Notes: generated by a model not told the origin, from the letters alone. Counted from the first letter of the stretch, positions 26,406 to 36,012 are shown. The stretch: 64,000 bases of DNA from JAIUNP01 sp020161975 (GCA_036745275.1 DAIOGK010000020.1:10993-74992), one strand, 5' to 3'. Numbers and translations are program-made.

Positions 26406-26864
26406 ATGCCTGAGACCCAACCGCCCAGCACGACCCGTGTCTGGTTTCGCCTGATCCGCCTTCACCAGACGCTCTACAGCGAGGTGGCCACCCGTCTGCG
26501 CGTGATTGGCCTTTCCGTCCCGCAATTCGATGTGCTCTCGACCCTGACCGAACGCGAAGGCATGTCCCAGCGGGAACTCGCCGAGCGGTTGTATGTCACA
26601 AAGGGCAATGTTTCCGGCCTGATCGACAGGCTGGTGGATGCCGGGCTGGTTGAACGCCGCTCCATTCCCGAGGATCGCCGATCGCACGCGCTTTATCTGA
26701 CGCCCGAAGGCAATACGCTGGCCCTGCGCGGCATCGAGGTGCATCAGAAGTTCATGGAAGAAACGCTGGGGCGTCTGCCCGGTGTCGACGTCATCACCCT
26801 TGACCGCATTCTCGTCTCCTGGCGGGATGTGATGCGCGAACTCGCTTCCCAGACCAACCCGTGA
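26406..26864 (+). CDS. MarR family transcriptional regulator
   Basis: 152 residues, winged helix-turn-helix with SQRELAERLYVTKGNVSGL as recognition region and wing LVERRSIPEDRRSHAL. Divergent from the DUF1499 gene and upstream of a small gene and a phosphoesterase gene, either of which it might control. No clear palindrome was found in the 136-bp divergent gap. Confidence 0.9.
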   Translation: MPETQPPSTTRVWFRLIRLHQTLYSEVATRLRVIGLSVPQFDVLSTLTEREGMSQRELAERLYVTKGNVSGLIDRLVDAGLVERRSIPEDRRSHALYLTPEGNTLALRGIEVHQKFMEETLGRLPGVDVITLDRILVSWRDVMRELASQTNP

Positions 26865-26999
26865 CACCGCTGGCGGACCGCGCGATGTGGGACGCATATT
26901 CTTGTGGTCGATTTACCGGTTGGTAAGCCTGACAGCGGACACTTCGGCAAGGTTCGGCGCTTGCGTGGAGCCTTCACGACAGTCTGCTCAGGGTCTGCC

Positions 27000-27227
27000 A
27001 TGTCAAATCCGCTTTTCAAGCTTCCGATTGCCGGCGCCGCCGCCCTGCCCCATGGGCATCTGGATGCGCGGGCGCAACTGGAGCGACTTTATCGCGAGAT
27101 CGGCGTTTCCGCCGTTGCATCGGCCCTGCATGTTCCCGGCACAGCATCCTGCGAGGATTTCGACATCGTGCGGAGGGCGGCACGGGAAATCCCGCCGCAG
27201 CCGTCCCAGAGTCCAGTTGCGGCCTGA
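27000..27227 (+). CDS. small hypothetical protein
   Basis: 75 residues starting at the ATG at 27000. It has a short amphipathic helix around ARAQLERLYREIGVSAVASAL and an otherwise unremarkable sequence; no signal peptide or membrane segment. Situated 24 bp before the metallophosphoesterase gene, so co-transcription is likely. I do not recognise the family. Confidence 0.5.
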   Translation: MSNPLFKLPIAGAAALPHGHLDARAQLERLYREIGVSAVASALHVPGTASCEDFDIVRRAAREIPPQPSQSPVAA

Positions 27228-27251
27228 TGCGCAATCGCGCATGAGAACGGC

Positions 27252-28160
27252 ATGATTTCGCGACGCGGCATTCTGAAGACTCTTGCCGGCGCCCTTGTGG
27301 GCGCCTTCGGTTTTGCAGGCTATGCCTTTTCCATCGAGCCCGGACATCGGCTGGTCACAACGCGCTACCGCATCCGTCCGGAGGGCTGGCCGGATGCGAT
27401 GAAACTCCGGATCGCCGTCATTTCCGACCTTCACGCTTCCGAACCGCAGATGGGGATGAAGCGCATCGAAGAAGTGGTGCGCCACACCAATGCGCTGAAA
27501 CCGGATCTGATTCTCCTGCTCGGGGATTACGGCGTCGGGCAGACGATCTACGCCCGCGCCGTGCCGACTGCTGATGTTGCGCGGGCGCTCTCCGGACTGT
27601 CCGCCCCGCTTGGCCGGTTCGGCATTCTCGGCAATCACGATTATTGGGGCACCAGCCTGCGTGGCTGGCCCTATACCGAGAAAAAGGTCAACGAAACCGC
27701 CCAGAAGTATCGCGACATGCTGGCCACCGCCGGCATCCGCCTGATGGAAAACGATACCGTTCGGCTGACGCATGATGGGCAACCGTTCTGGCTGATCGGG
27801 ACGGGCTCGATGATCGCGCTTCCGATCAAAGCGCGGAAGTTTCGCTCATTTGCGGATCTGCCGGGCCAGCTCGCCCGCATCACCGACGACGCACCGGCCA
27901 TTCTGATGGCTCACGAACCGGACCTGTTTCCGACAGTACCAAAGCGGATCGGCCTCACGCTTTCGGGCCACACCCATGGTGGCCAGGTGCGTCTGTTCGG
28001 CTATTCGCCGATCACGCCATCCGAGTTCGGCAACCGCTATGCCTACGGTCATATCGTCGAGGACGGGCGCAATCTCGTCGTTTCCGGCGGGCTTGGCACC
28101 AGCGCCTTTCCGGTGCGCTTTGGCGTGCCGCCGGAAATTGTGCTGATCGATCTCGGCTGA
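27252..28160 (+). CDS. metallophosphoesterase (YkuE-like)
   Basis: 302 residues. An N-terminal SRRGILK followed by a hydrophobic stretch suggests a Tat-type signal or anchor. The calcineurin-like motifs are in order: SDLHA, LLLGDYG, LGNHDYWG, LMAHEP and SGHTHGGQ, all metal ligands present except that GDY replaces the common GDF/GDL. YkuE-like enzymes act outside the cytoplasmic membrane on phosphate esters, some on UDP-lipids; substrate unknown. Confidence 0.88.
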   Translation: MISRRGILKTLAGALVGAFGFAGYAFSIEPGHRLVTTRYRIRPEGWPDAMKLRIAVISDLHASEPQMGMKRIEEVVRHTNALKPDLILLLGDYGVGQTIYARAVPTADVARALSGLSAPLGRFGILGNHDYWGTSLRGWPYTEKKVNETAQKYRDMLATAGIRLMENDTVRLTHDGQPFWLIGTGSMIALPIKARKFRSFADLPGQLARITDDAPAILMAHEPDLFPTVPKRIGLTLSGHTHGGQVRLFGYSPITPSEFGNRYAYGHIVEDGRNLVVSGGLGTSAFPVRFGVPPEIVLIDLG

Positions 28161-28208
28161 TTGCGTCGCACAAAGACCGCTGTATCCTGAACCTCTCAGG
28201 AGTTCGCC

Positions 28209-29174
28209 ATGACGATTGACCGCCGCACCGTCCTCGCCCTCGTCGCCGCCACAGCCGCAACCCCGGCGCGCGCGGCCTTTCCAGATCGCCCCATCCGCAT
28301 CGTTGTGCCCTTTGCGCCGGCAGGCGGTACGGATATCGCGGCCCGCTATGTCGCGGAAAAAATGGCCGAGCGGCTCGGTCAGCCGGTGGTCGTTGAAAAC
28401 AAGCCCGGTGCCAATGGCGCGATTGCCGGCGAACTCGTCAAGAATGCCGCGCCGGATGGCTATACGCTGCTGGTGGCCACGGCTGCTGCCTTCGCGGCCG
28501 CACCGGCATTGGGGGCCAAATTGCCCTACGACGTTGCAACCGATTTCACACCCGTGGCGATGCTGGGACTGTTTCCGCTGGTTGTTTATGCGGCACCTAA
28601 CTTGCCGGTGCGCACATTGACCGATTTCCTCGATCTCGCACGGAAGGAGCCGGGCAAGCTCAATTACGCCTCGGCCGGCGTTGGCAGCACCAATCACCTC
28701 GTGTTTGAAATGATCGCGCAGAAGGCCGGCATCAAGCTGAACCATGTGCCCTACAAGGGCTCGGCGCTGGCTGCGACCGATGTGATGAGCGGTCAGGTTC
28801 AGGTGATGGTCGACAGTCTTGCCGCAAGCCTCAGCAACATCAAGGCCGGCAAGGTGACGCCGCTTGCCATCACCAATGGCGCGCGGCAACCGCAGGCACC
28901 GGATATTCCCACATTGCAGGAAAGCGGGCTGGATCTTGCCTATCCGGGCTGGGCGTCGATTGTCGCGCCCGCCAGCACCCCCACCGCCGTGGTGCAGACG
29001 CTGAACGCGGCCATTAATGCCGTGCTCTCCAGCTATGAGGGTCGAGCGCGTTTCCACCAGCTCACCATCGAGCCGGCCTCCTTCACGCCGCACGAAACGG
29101 CGACCTTCATGGCCAAAGATCGGGCAATGCTCACCGCTCTCATCAAATCCGCCGGGATCAAGCTGGAAGAGTGA
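28209..29174 (+). CDS. tripartite tricarboxylate transporter (Bug-type) substrate-binding protein
   Basis: 321 residues. Signal peptide with DRRTVLA then a hydrophobic run ending at ARA, followed by the Bug hallmark FPDRPIRIVVPFAPAGGTD and later ENKPGANG. Bug proteins bind carboxylates in the periplasm for TctAB permeases, but no TctA or TctB gene is in view, so it is an orphan. Its end faces, 6 bp away, a second Bug gene on the other strand. Confidence 0.9.
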   Translation: MTIDRRTVLALVAATAATPARAAFPDRPIRIVVPFAPAGGTDIAARYVAEKMAERLGQPVVVENKPGANGAIAGELVKNAAPDGYTLLVATAAAFAAAPALGAKLPYDVATDFTPVAMLGLFPLVVYAAPNLPVRTLTDFLDLARKEPGKLNYASAGVGSTNHLVFEMIAQKAGIKLNHVPYKGSALAATDVMSGQVQVMVDSLAASLSNIKAGKVTPLAITNGARQPQAPDIPTLQESGLDLAYPGWASIVAPASTPTAVVQTLNAAINAVLSSYEGRARFHQLTIEPASFTPHETATFMAKDRAMLTALIKSAGIKLEE

Positions 29175-29180
29175 CGGGTT

Positions 29181-30158
29181 TCACTGTTCCGGCGTATAGC
29201 CCGAAGCGTCGATCACCGGCTTCCAGCGATCGCTGTCCGCTTTCTGCTGCTTGGCGAGCGCTTCGGCGGATGTGCCCTCGGGCATCAGCCCCATCGCGAG
29301 GAACTTTTCGCGGACATCGGGCGCCTTGGCCGCCTCAACCACCGCCTTGTTGATTTCCGCGATCACCGCAGGCGGGGTGCCGGCGGGGGCGAACATGCCA
29401 TACCAGCCGACGCCTTCGAGGTTGATGCCGGCTTCCTTGAACGTCGGCACATCGGGGGTCGCAAACGAGCGCTTCGTGTCACTGGTGCCAAGAATGCGGA
29501 TCTTGCCCGTCTTTGCGTGGGGCACCAGATCCGACATCGTGGTGAACACGAAAGGCACATGCCCGCCGATCAGGTCGGACATTGCCGCCGCCGAGCCGCG
29601 GTAGGTTGCGTGGGTCAGCGGCAACCCCGTCTGCTTTGCCAGCGAAACGCCCATGAAATGCGGCAGCGTGCCGGCGCCGGGCGAGCCGTAGCTGGTCTGC
29701 GACGGGTTCTTCTTCAGCCATTCGATGAACTCGCCGGGGGATTTCGCCGGGTTTGACGGATTGACGGCCAGGCCGAAATCGAACGAACCGATCAGCGAAA
29801 CGGGCACGAAGTCCTTGAACGGATCGTATCCAAGGTCCTTGTAGCTGTGCTGGTAGATCGACATTGCCGCGAACGGCGAATAAAGGAGCGTCAACCCGTC
29901 GGGCTTTGCGCCCTTGACCGCCATCACGCCGATGCGCCCTGCCCCGCCGGCCTTGTTGTCGACGATGATGGTCGCCCCCAGCGACTGGCGCAGCTTGTCT
30001 GCGATCAGCCGGATCGAGGCATCCCCCGAACCGCCCGCCGCAAAGGGAAAGATGATCGTGATCGTTTTTCCCGCCAGCGATGATTGCGCCATCGCCGCGC
30101 TGCCGGTTCCCGCGAATGCTGCCGCCAACGCGACCGCGATAACATCCCTGCGCTTCAT
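29181..30158 (-). CDS. tripartite tricarboxylate transporter (Bug-type) substrate-binding protein
   Basis: 325 residues with a signal peptide (hydrophobic run ending at AMAQS) and the family pattern ITIIFPFAAGGSGD, DNKAGGAGR and SYGSPGAGTLPHFMG. Not a close copy of its convergent neighbour, so not a recent tandem duplication. No membrane components adjoin. The upstream sulfatase gene is on the same strand (103 bp away) and might share regulation. Confidence 0.9.
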   Translation of the reverse strand: MKRRDVIAVALAAAFAGTGSAAMAQSSLAGKTITIIFPFAAGGSGDASIRLIADKLRQSLGATIIVDNKAGGAGRIGVMAVKGAKPDGLTLLYSPFAAMSIYQHSYKDLGYDPFKDFVPVSLIGSFDFGLAVNPSNPAKSPGEFIEWLKKNPSQTSYGSPGAGTLPHFMGVSLAKQTGLPLTHATYRGSAAAMSDLIGGHVPFVFTTMSDLVPHAKTGKIRILGTSDTKRSFATPDVPTFKEAGINLEGVGWYGMFAPAGTPPAVIAEINKAVVEAAKAPDVREKFLAMGLMPEGTSAEALAKQQKADSDRWKPVIDASGYTPEQ

Positions 30159-30261
30159 CGTTTCCCCTCAGGATCTTGATATCAATCAAGAAGCGTAGCC
30201 GCTGCCTGCGCGCCGTGCAATCCACACGGGGCTGGAACGACGAAGCCAGATTGCTGTGTCC

Positions 30262-31923
30262 TCACGTTTCCGGCGGCGGTGGGAAATAGCCTTCCCACAG
30301 GTCCTGCGGAACGTCCTTCTCATCCCAGACGCCGATGAGGATGCCCTTTCGCGGCGCCTTGCCGCGCATTCCCATGATCTCGTGTTCAGAGCGCGTGGTC
30401 CGCTGGGATTGCCTGAGCCCCCATTCATGCAGCGCGGCCAAAAGGCGTTGGCGCTCGCTCTCATAGGCGGGGTCGGCGCCGAGGTCGTGCAGTTCGTCAG
30501 GGTCGGCGGCAAGATCGAACAGGATCGGACGGAAGCCGGGAGCGTGGATCAGTTTCCAGCGCTTGTCGGCGACCATGAACAGTCGCGCTTCCATCGGCGC
30601 CCGCCCGAGGGCTCCGGCCACCGGCAGCACGGAATAATCGTATTCGCTGAAGACATGGCGGCGCCAGTGTTCCGGCTTCTGCCCATGCAGGATCGGCAGC
30701 AGCGAGCGCCCTTCCAGCCGATGCGACTGATCTTCCGGCGAGGCGTCGTAATAATCGAGGAAGGACGGCAGGAGGTCGATGGCTTCGACGAGTTCGGAAC
30801 AGGTGGTGCCGCGCGTCGCATCCGCTTTTGCCGAGGGATCGACGATGATCAGCGGAATTTTCACGGACGGATCGTGGAACAGGTCCTTTTCACCCATCCA
30901 GTGATCGCCCAGATAGTCACCGTGATCGGAAGTGAAGACGATCAGCGTGTTTGCGAGTTGGCCGCGCTCTTCCAGAAAGCGCATCAGAATGCCCATCTGG
31001 TCGTCGATCTGCTTGATCAGCCCCATGTATACGGGAATGACCTCGCGCCGCACGTCATCGCGAGAAAAGGCCTTCGGCGCTTTCAAGTCCATGAAGGCGC
31101 GCAGCACGGGATGATCCGTTAGGCGCTCGGCCTCCGTGCGGACTGCAGGCGGCACATCGTCGGGGCTGTACATGGTGTTGTAGGGCGCGGGCGCGATATA
31201 AGGCCAGTGCGGCTTGATGAGCGACAGATGCAGGCACCAGCTGCTGTTGCCGGCTTCGCGGATGAAATCCATGGCGCGGCGAACCATGTAGGGCGTTTCG
31301 CTGTCCTCCTCCTTCACGCGGGCCGCCTTGCGGGCATTGCGCATGGCCCAGCCAGAGACGACCTTGCCCTTCTCCTCGCCGGAATTGGCCCAGTCATGCC
31401 AGGGGTTGGTGCCGGCATAACCCTTTTCGTTGAGATAGCGGTTATAGCGTGGCTGCACGGGATCATAGACCCCATCCGGGCCTTCGCCGTGCAGACCGTC
31501 GTCGCGCTCGAAGGGGTCGAAGCCGCATTCGGAAACGCGCACGCCGATGATCGAGCGCGGGTCTATGCCAAGACGGCGCATTCCCTCCACATCGGCGCGC
31601 ATGTGGGTCTTGCCCGCAAGCGCCGCCTGTACACCAAGCGGGCGCAGATAGTCGCCGATGGTCATCTCTCCCACCTTCAGGGGAAAACCGTTCCACGAAG
31701 CGCCATGCGACTGCACATAACGACCCGTGTAGAAACTCATGCGAGAGGCACCGCAGACCGGCGATTGCACATAGGCCCGCGTGAAGCGCACGCCACGCGC
31801 CGCCAACGCATCGATGTTGGGCGTCTTCTGAACCTTGTGACCGGCGCAGGAGAGATAGTCCCACCGCAATTGATCGCACATGATGAACAGGATGTTTTTT
31901 GCGGTCTTCGGCACGGTACGCAT
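30262..31923 (-). CDS. sulfatase / phosphonate monoester hydrolase family enzyme
   Basis: 553 residues, alkaline-phosphatase superfamily. FIMCDQLRWD supplies the metal ligands Asp17 and Gln18, and SPVCGASRMSFYTGRY has the formylglycine-precursor Cys57 in a C-x-A-x-R sequon; FTSDHGDYLGDH supplies the later Asp-His pair. Spacing, the DQ pair and regions such as LIKPHWPYIAPAPY resemble rhizobial phosphonate monoester hydrolases, which also cleave sulfate and phosphodiesters. No signal peptide, so cytoplasmic. The Cys needs a maturase (FGE or anSME), not seen in this window. Start ATG 31923; the longer frame adds an unsupported leader. Confidence 0.87.
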   Translation of the reverse strand: MRTVPKTAKNILFIMCDQLRWDYLSCAGHKVQKTPNIDALAARGVRFTRAYVQSPVCGASRMSFYTGRYVQSHGASWNGFPLKVGEMTIGDYLRPLGVQAALAGKTHMRADVEGMRRLGIDPRSIIGVRVSECGFDPFERDDGLHGEGPDGVYDPVQPRYNRYLNEKGYAGTNPWHDWANSGEEKGKVVSGWAMRNARKAARVKEEDSETPYMVRRAMDFIREAGNSSWCLHLSLIKPHWPYIAPAPYNTMYSPDDVPPAVRTEAERLTDHPVLRAFMDLKAPKAFSRDDVRREVIPVYMGLIKQIDDQMGILMRFLEERGQLANTLIVFTSDHGDYLGDHWMGEKDLFHDPSVKIPLIIVDPSAKADATRGTTCSELVEAIDLLPSFLDYYDASPEDQSHRLEGRSLLPILHGQKPEHWRRHVFSEYDYSVLPVAGALGRAPMEARLFMVADKRWKLIHAPGFRPILFDLAADPDELHDLGADPAYESERQRLLAALHEWGLRQSQRTTRSEHEIMGMRGKAPRKGILIGVWDEKDVPQDLWEGYFPPPPET

Positions 31924-32065
31924 TCTCCATCGGGCAGACCGGCGCAGTATCAACGATTGGCGCATTGTCTGTCATCCAGAGATTTACAGAGCCGTTTGTG
32001 GTGCGGTCAGGGCATGATCGCACCACGGACTCGCGCTTGGCCGGCATTGCCGCTAGATTTGCGTC

Positions 32066-32752
32066 ATGTCCCGCGCCGATGCCGATCCGCCTGATCTGAC
32101 TGCCGAGCTGCTGCTCCGGGCCTATTCCATCGGGCTTTTTCCCATGGCTGAAAGCGCGGAAGATCCGACACTCCATTGGGTCGAACCAAGGATGCGCGGG
32201 ATTTTTCCGCTCGACCGCTTTCATGTGCCGAAAAAGCTGGCGCGTCTCGTGCGGTCGGACGTTTTCGAGGTCAGGATCAATCGGGATTTCAACGGTGCGG
32301 TCGTTGCCTGTGCCGCGCCCGCAGAGGGCCGCGAAAAGACTTGGATCAATGCGACGATCCGGCGCCTCTATGCCGATCTTCACGCCATGGGTCAGGCCCA
32401 TTCGGTTGAGGTTTATCGCGACGGGGTGCTCGCCGGCGGGCTCTATGGTGTTTCGCTTGGCGCGGCCTTCTTCGGCGAGAGCATGTTCCACTTTCAGCGC
32501 GATGCCTCGAAGGTGGCGCTGGTCCATCTTGTCGCGCGGCTGATTGCGGGTGGCTTCAGTCTCCTTGATGCGCAGTTCATCACGCCGCATCTGGCGCAGT
32601 TCGGCGCCATCGAAGCGCCGCGCCGGGCCTATCAGAAGCTGCTGGCCTCGGCGATGGAACGGCGGGGTGACTTCCGCGTCTGGCCGGAAGGCGCTACGGG
32701 GGCCGATGCGCTGTCGATGATCGCGCATCATGCCCGCAGCACTTCAGAGTGA
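32066..32752 (+). CDS. aat: leucyl/phenylalanyl-tRNA--protein transferase
   Basis: 228 residues, full length. Hallmarks are LLLRAYSIGLFPMAES, WVEPRMRGIFPLD, GLYGVSLGAAFFGESMF and LLDAQFITPHLAQFG. It attaches Leu or Phe to proteins with N-terminal Lys/Arg, marking them for ClpS/ClpAP (N-degron pathway). Convergent with the DUF2155 gene. Confidence 0.96.
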   Translation: MSRADADPPDLTAELLLRAYSIGLFPMAESAEDPTLHWVEPRMRGIFPLDRFHVPKKLARLVRSDVFEVRINRDFNGAVVACAAPAEGREKTWINATIRRLYADLHAMGQAHSVEVYRDGVLAGGLYGVSLGAAFFGESMFHFQRDASKVALVHLVARLIAGGFSLLDAQFITPHLAQFGAIEAPRRAYQKLLASAMERRGDFRVWPEGATGADALSMIAHHARSTSE

Positions 32753-32804
32753 GCGGGCGAACCGCCGCGCCGAAGCGTCGCAGGGGCCCATCAAGCCCGG
32801 ACGA

Positions 32805-33422
32805 TCAGTTGTTGCCGCGTGCGGGGTCGATCCCGACCGGGTTGAGGTTCAGCGGGCGAGGCCCGCCACCCGATGCCGGCGGCGGCTGGTTGGTCGGGAA
32901 AAAGCTCTGCGAAGGCGCCGCGCGCGGCGGAGCCGGCGTATTGGCGCGCCGCTCGACGGGCTTCGGCGGCGTGGTCCGCTTGGTTTCCAACGGCATGACC
33001 GGCTGGAGTTCTTCCTTCTCCGGCGCGACCTTGATGATCTCGCTGCCGCCCTTGCACTCGGTCAGCCACAGATCGTAAACCGGGTGCTCCACCGCGCTGA
33101 GGCCGGGGCTTGAGGCAAACATCCAGCCGGTGAACAGGCGCTTGTACTCGTTGTTCAGCGTCACCTCGTCCACTTCGACGAAGATATTCGTCTGCGGGTT
33201 CTCATAGGCCGGCCGGGTGTAGCAGACGCGCGGGGTGAGCTGGAGCGAGCCAAACTGCACCGTCTCGTCAATCGCGACCTCGAAGGAAATGATGCGGCCG
33301 GTGATCTTGTCGAGCCCGGCAAAGACCGCGATAGGGTTTTTGATCTTGTCTGCCAGCGCCGGCGTTGCAGCGCAGGCAATGAGGCCGAGAACAGCCAGGA
33401 GTGTGCGACCGGTACGGGCCAT
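32805..33422 (-). CDS. DUF2155 domain-containing periplasmic protein
   Basis: 205 residues with a signal peptide cleaved near ALADK. The DUF2155 core includes ITGRIISFEVAIDETVQFGSL and LFTGWMFASSPGLSAVEHPVYDLWLTEC; the tail is Pro-rich (from about residue 150). The family is alphaproteobacterial and of unknown function. Two Cys (CYT and TEC) could form a disulfide in the periplasm. Confidence 0.88.
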   Translation of the reverse strand: MARTGRTLLAVLGLIACAATPALADKIKNPIAVFAGLDKITGRIISFEVAIDETVQFGSLQLTPRVCYTRPAYENPQTNIFVEVDEVTLNNEYKRLFTGWMFASSPGLSAVEHPVYDLWLTECKGGSEIIKVAPEKEELQPVMPLETKRTTPPKPVERRANTPAPPRAAPSQSFFPTNQPPPASGGGPRPLNLNPVGIDPARGNN

Positions 33423-33556
33423 GGATTTCTTCCGTCAAGAAGGACTTCGGCGACTCTGGCGAGCGGTATTTCACCGTTTGCCGCGCCGGTAAACCGGCAA
33501 ACTGCGGCAATCCCATGGCTTTGACGGGGATGTGATGCGTTTTTGCCGCGCTTTTG

Positions 33557-33763
33557 TCAGGCCGAGAGGTAATAGGCCATGCTGGCAACGAACGGCAGCA
33601 TGATCAGCGCCGGCACATAGAGCATCGTCAGGCGGCGGCGGGCCTGCCAGTCCGCAATGACGGCGGCGTTGTCGCGGTCGCCATCCGCCCAACCGAAAGC
33701 CGTGCCGGCAATGTCTGCCGTGCGCAACAGATGCTGTTCCCGAAAGGTTTTGTTCCGCCGCAT
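33557..33763 (-). CDS. small membrane protein, hypothetical
   Basis: 68 residues from the ATG at 33763, preceded by GGGGAGTGAGAG. A charged N-terminal half (MRRNKTFREQ, GWADGDRDN) leads to one C-terminal transmembrane segment (TMLYVPALIMLPFVASMAYYL). Family not recognised. Same strand as the DUF2155 gene, 134 bp away. Confidence 0.6.
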   Translation of the reverse strand: MRRNKTFREQHLLRTADIAGTAFGWADGDRDNAAVIADWQARRRLTMLYVPALIMLPFVASMAYYLSA

Positions 33764-33941
33764 TGCTCTCACTCCCCGCTACGACGTTTCCCAGTGCCGC
33801 AGCCTACGCGTGCCGACGGAGCGCGCGCCCGCCAAATGCACAGATGACACTCAATCACGTTAACGGTTAACGCCCCCTTCCGGTTTCAGACGCTCCCCCG
33901 GTCGCGGCAGAAAAAATGTGATGCGCAGCACCAGAGTCCCC

Positions 33942-33959
33942 TTGTCATACGTCTGTTGT
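33942..33959 (+). promoter_or_regulatory. probable Pho box upstream of phoX
   Basis: TTGTCAT-ACGT-CTGTTGT matches the alphaproteobacterial PHO box (two CTGTCAT heptamers 4 bp apart) at 6/7 and 5/7. It lies 53 bp before the phoX start, a usual distance. PhoB binding is inferred from the match and the gene downstream. Confidence 0.6.
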
Positions 33960-34012
33960 CTGAAACGATACATTCCAAGCGGGACACCCAACGCTCCCTC
34001 AGGAGGAATATC

Positions 34013-35986
34013 ATGCAGCCCCCCCCGATCACCGGCGCCGATGACGACGAAGATGTCGCCACCAACCCGAGCCTCAATGCCACCATCGGCGATGTGGTCG
34101 CCGAACGCATGAACCGGCGTGACCTGATCCGCGGGGGCCTTGCGGGGGCGGTTCTTGCTGCCGCCCTGCCAGAGGGCTTCATGGCTGCAACGCCAGCCGA
34201 GGCGAAAGCGCCCCGCTCATCCTTCAACTTCAAGGAAGTGAAAGCCGGTGTGGACCAGAACCACCATGTGGCGGAAGGCTATGATGCGGATGTGCTGATC
34301 CGCTGGGGCGATCCCGTGATTTCGGGCGCGCCTGCGTTTGAGCCAAAAGCGCAGACAGGCGCGGCGCAGACCCGGCAGTTCGGCTACAACAACGATTTCC
34401 TCGGTTATTTCCCGATCAACGGCTCCCGTCGCGGACTTTTGGCCGTCAACCATGAGTACACCTCGACGGAGCTGATGTTTCCAGGGGTCAAATCGGTTGC
34501 GGATGCCCGTGGCGCTGACCCTGCGAAGCTCTCGCGGATGGTCGCCGAGGTGGAAATGGCAGCTCACGGCGGCTCGGTCATCGAGATCGAAAAGAGCCAG
34601 AACGGCAAGTGGTCGGTCGTGCCGAACTCGAAATATGCCCGCCGCATCACCGCCGACACACCGATGGACATCACCGGCCCGGCTGCCGGGGACGACCGGA
34701 TGAAAACAAGCGCGGACCCGACCGGTCGCCGCGTGCTCGGCATGATCAATAACTGCGCCGGCGGCACCACCCCCTGGGGCACCTGGGTGACGTGCGAGGA
34801 AAACATCAACAACTATTTTCTGGGGCCCGTGCCGGAAGGCCATCGCGAGGCGGCGAACTGGAAGCGCATCGGCATTCCGGGGCGGCGCTATGTCTGGGGC
34901 AACTATATCGACCGCTTCAAGGTTCAGAAGGAGCCGAACGAGGCCAACCGCTTCGGCTGGATTGTCGAGATCGACCCGTTCGATCCCAGTTCCACCCCGA
35001 AGAAGCGGACCGCCCTCGGTCGCTTCAAGCACGAGGGCGCGGCGGGCATCATCAACCCGAAGGGCGGGCAATATGTCCTCTATTCCGGCGATGACCAGAT
35101 CAACGACTACTGCTACCGCTTTGTCACCTCGGCGAAGGTCAATACCAAGGACAGGGGCGCCAACCGCGACATTCTCGACACCGGCGTTCTCTCCGTGGCG
35201 AAGTTCAATGCGGACGGCACGATGAAATGGCTGCCGCTGGTGTTCGGACAGGGGCCGTTGACTGCCGCCAACGGCTTTACCAGCCAGGCCGATGTTCTGA
35301 TCGAGACACGCCGCGCCGCCGACCTTCTCGGCGCAACGAAACTCGACCGGCCCGAGGATGTCGAGGCGAACCCCGTCACGGGGCGCGTCTATGTGATGCT
35401 GACCAAGAACGCGACGCGCAAGCCCGATCAGGTCGATGCCGCCAATCCGCGTGCCGACAACAAACATGGCCATGTGCTGGAACTGATCCCACCGGATGGT
35501 GACCAGTCCGCCAGCACCTTCCGCTGGAACATTCTGGTCAAATGCGGCGACCCCTCGGTTGCGGCCATCGGCGCCACTTTCAACCCGGCCACCAGCAAGG
35601 ACGGCTGGTTCTCGAACCCCGACAACGTGGCCTTCGATTCGCTGGGCCGCATGTGGATTTCGACCGACGGCAATGCCGACGACTTTAACGGACGTTCGGA
35701 CGGGCTCTGGGCCGTGGATACGGAAGGCGCGGCGCGAGGCACCTCGAAGCATTTCCTGCGCTTGCCGGCGGGCGCCGAGTGCTGCGGCCCCTGCTTCACG
35801 CCCGATCTCAGGACGCTGTTCGTGGCTGTGCAGCATCCGGCAGAAGATGGCAAGGAGTGGTTGGCCTGGGGCAAGGATTCCACCTTCGACGACCCTTCCC
35901 ACCGCTGGCCGGACTTCAAGTCGGATCTGCCGCCGCGACCGGCCATTCTTGCCATCACCCGCAAGGATCGCGGCAAGATCGGCTGA
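34013..35986 (+). CDS. phoX: PhoX family alkaline phosphatase (DUF839)
   Basis: 657 residues starting at the ATG 6 bp after AGGAGG. An N-region of about 33 residues precedes a Tat motif (NRRDLIRGGLAG) and hydrophobic stretch, as in PhoX enzymes, which fold in the cytoplasm around Ca and Fe cofactors and are exported by Tat. DUF839 landmarks include LLAVNHEYTS, NNCAGGTTPWGTWVTCEEN, RFKHEGAA and DRPEDVEANP. It releases phosphate from organic phosphoesters during phosphate limitation; a Pho box lies upstream and an intrinsic terminator follows. Confidence 0.93.
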   Translation: MQPPPITGADDDEDVATNPSLNATIGDVVAERMNRRDLIRGGLAGAVLAAALPEGFMAATPAEAKAPRSSFNFKEVKAGVDQNHHVAEGYDADVLIRWGDPVISGAPAFEPKAQTGAAQTRQFGYNNDFLGYFPINGSRRGLLAVNHEYTSTELMFPGVKSVADARGADPAKLSRMVAEVEMAAHGGSVIEIEKSQNGKWSVVPNSKYARRITADTPMDITGPAAGDDRMKTSADPTGRRVLGMINNCAGGTTPWGTWVTCEENINNYFLGPVPEGHREAANWKRIGIPGRRYVWGNYIDRFKVQKEPNEANRFGWIVEIDPFDPSSTPKKRTALGRFKHEGAAGIINPKGGQYVLYSGDDQINDYCYRFVTSAKVNTKDRGANRDILDTGVLSVAKFNADGTMKWLPLVFGQGPLTAANGFTSQADVLIETRRAADLLGATKLDRPEDVEANPVTGRVYVMLTKNATRKPDQVDAANPRADNKHGHVLELIPPDGDQSASTFRWNILVKCGDPSVAAIGATFNPATSKDGWFSNPDNVAFDSLGRMWISTDGNADDFNGRSDGLWAVDTEGAARGTSKHFLRLPAGAECCGPCFTPDLRTLFVAVQHPAEDGKEWLAWGKDSTFDDPSHRWPDFKSDLPPRPAILAITRKDRGKIG

Positions 35987-36012
35987 CGGGGCAAATTGGG
36001 CCAAAGTTGTGG

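Noticed and set aside
34217..36004. 595-codon minus-strand ORF opposite phoX
   Set aside because: Shadow of a high-GC gene; no family similarity, and phoX on the other strand has full motifs, ribosome site, Tat signal and terminator.
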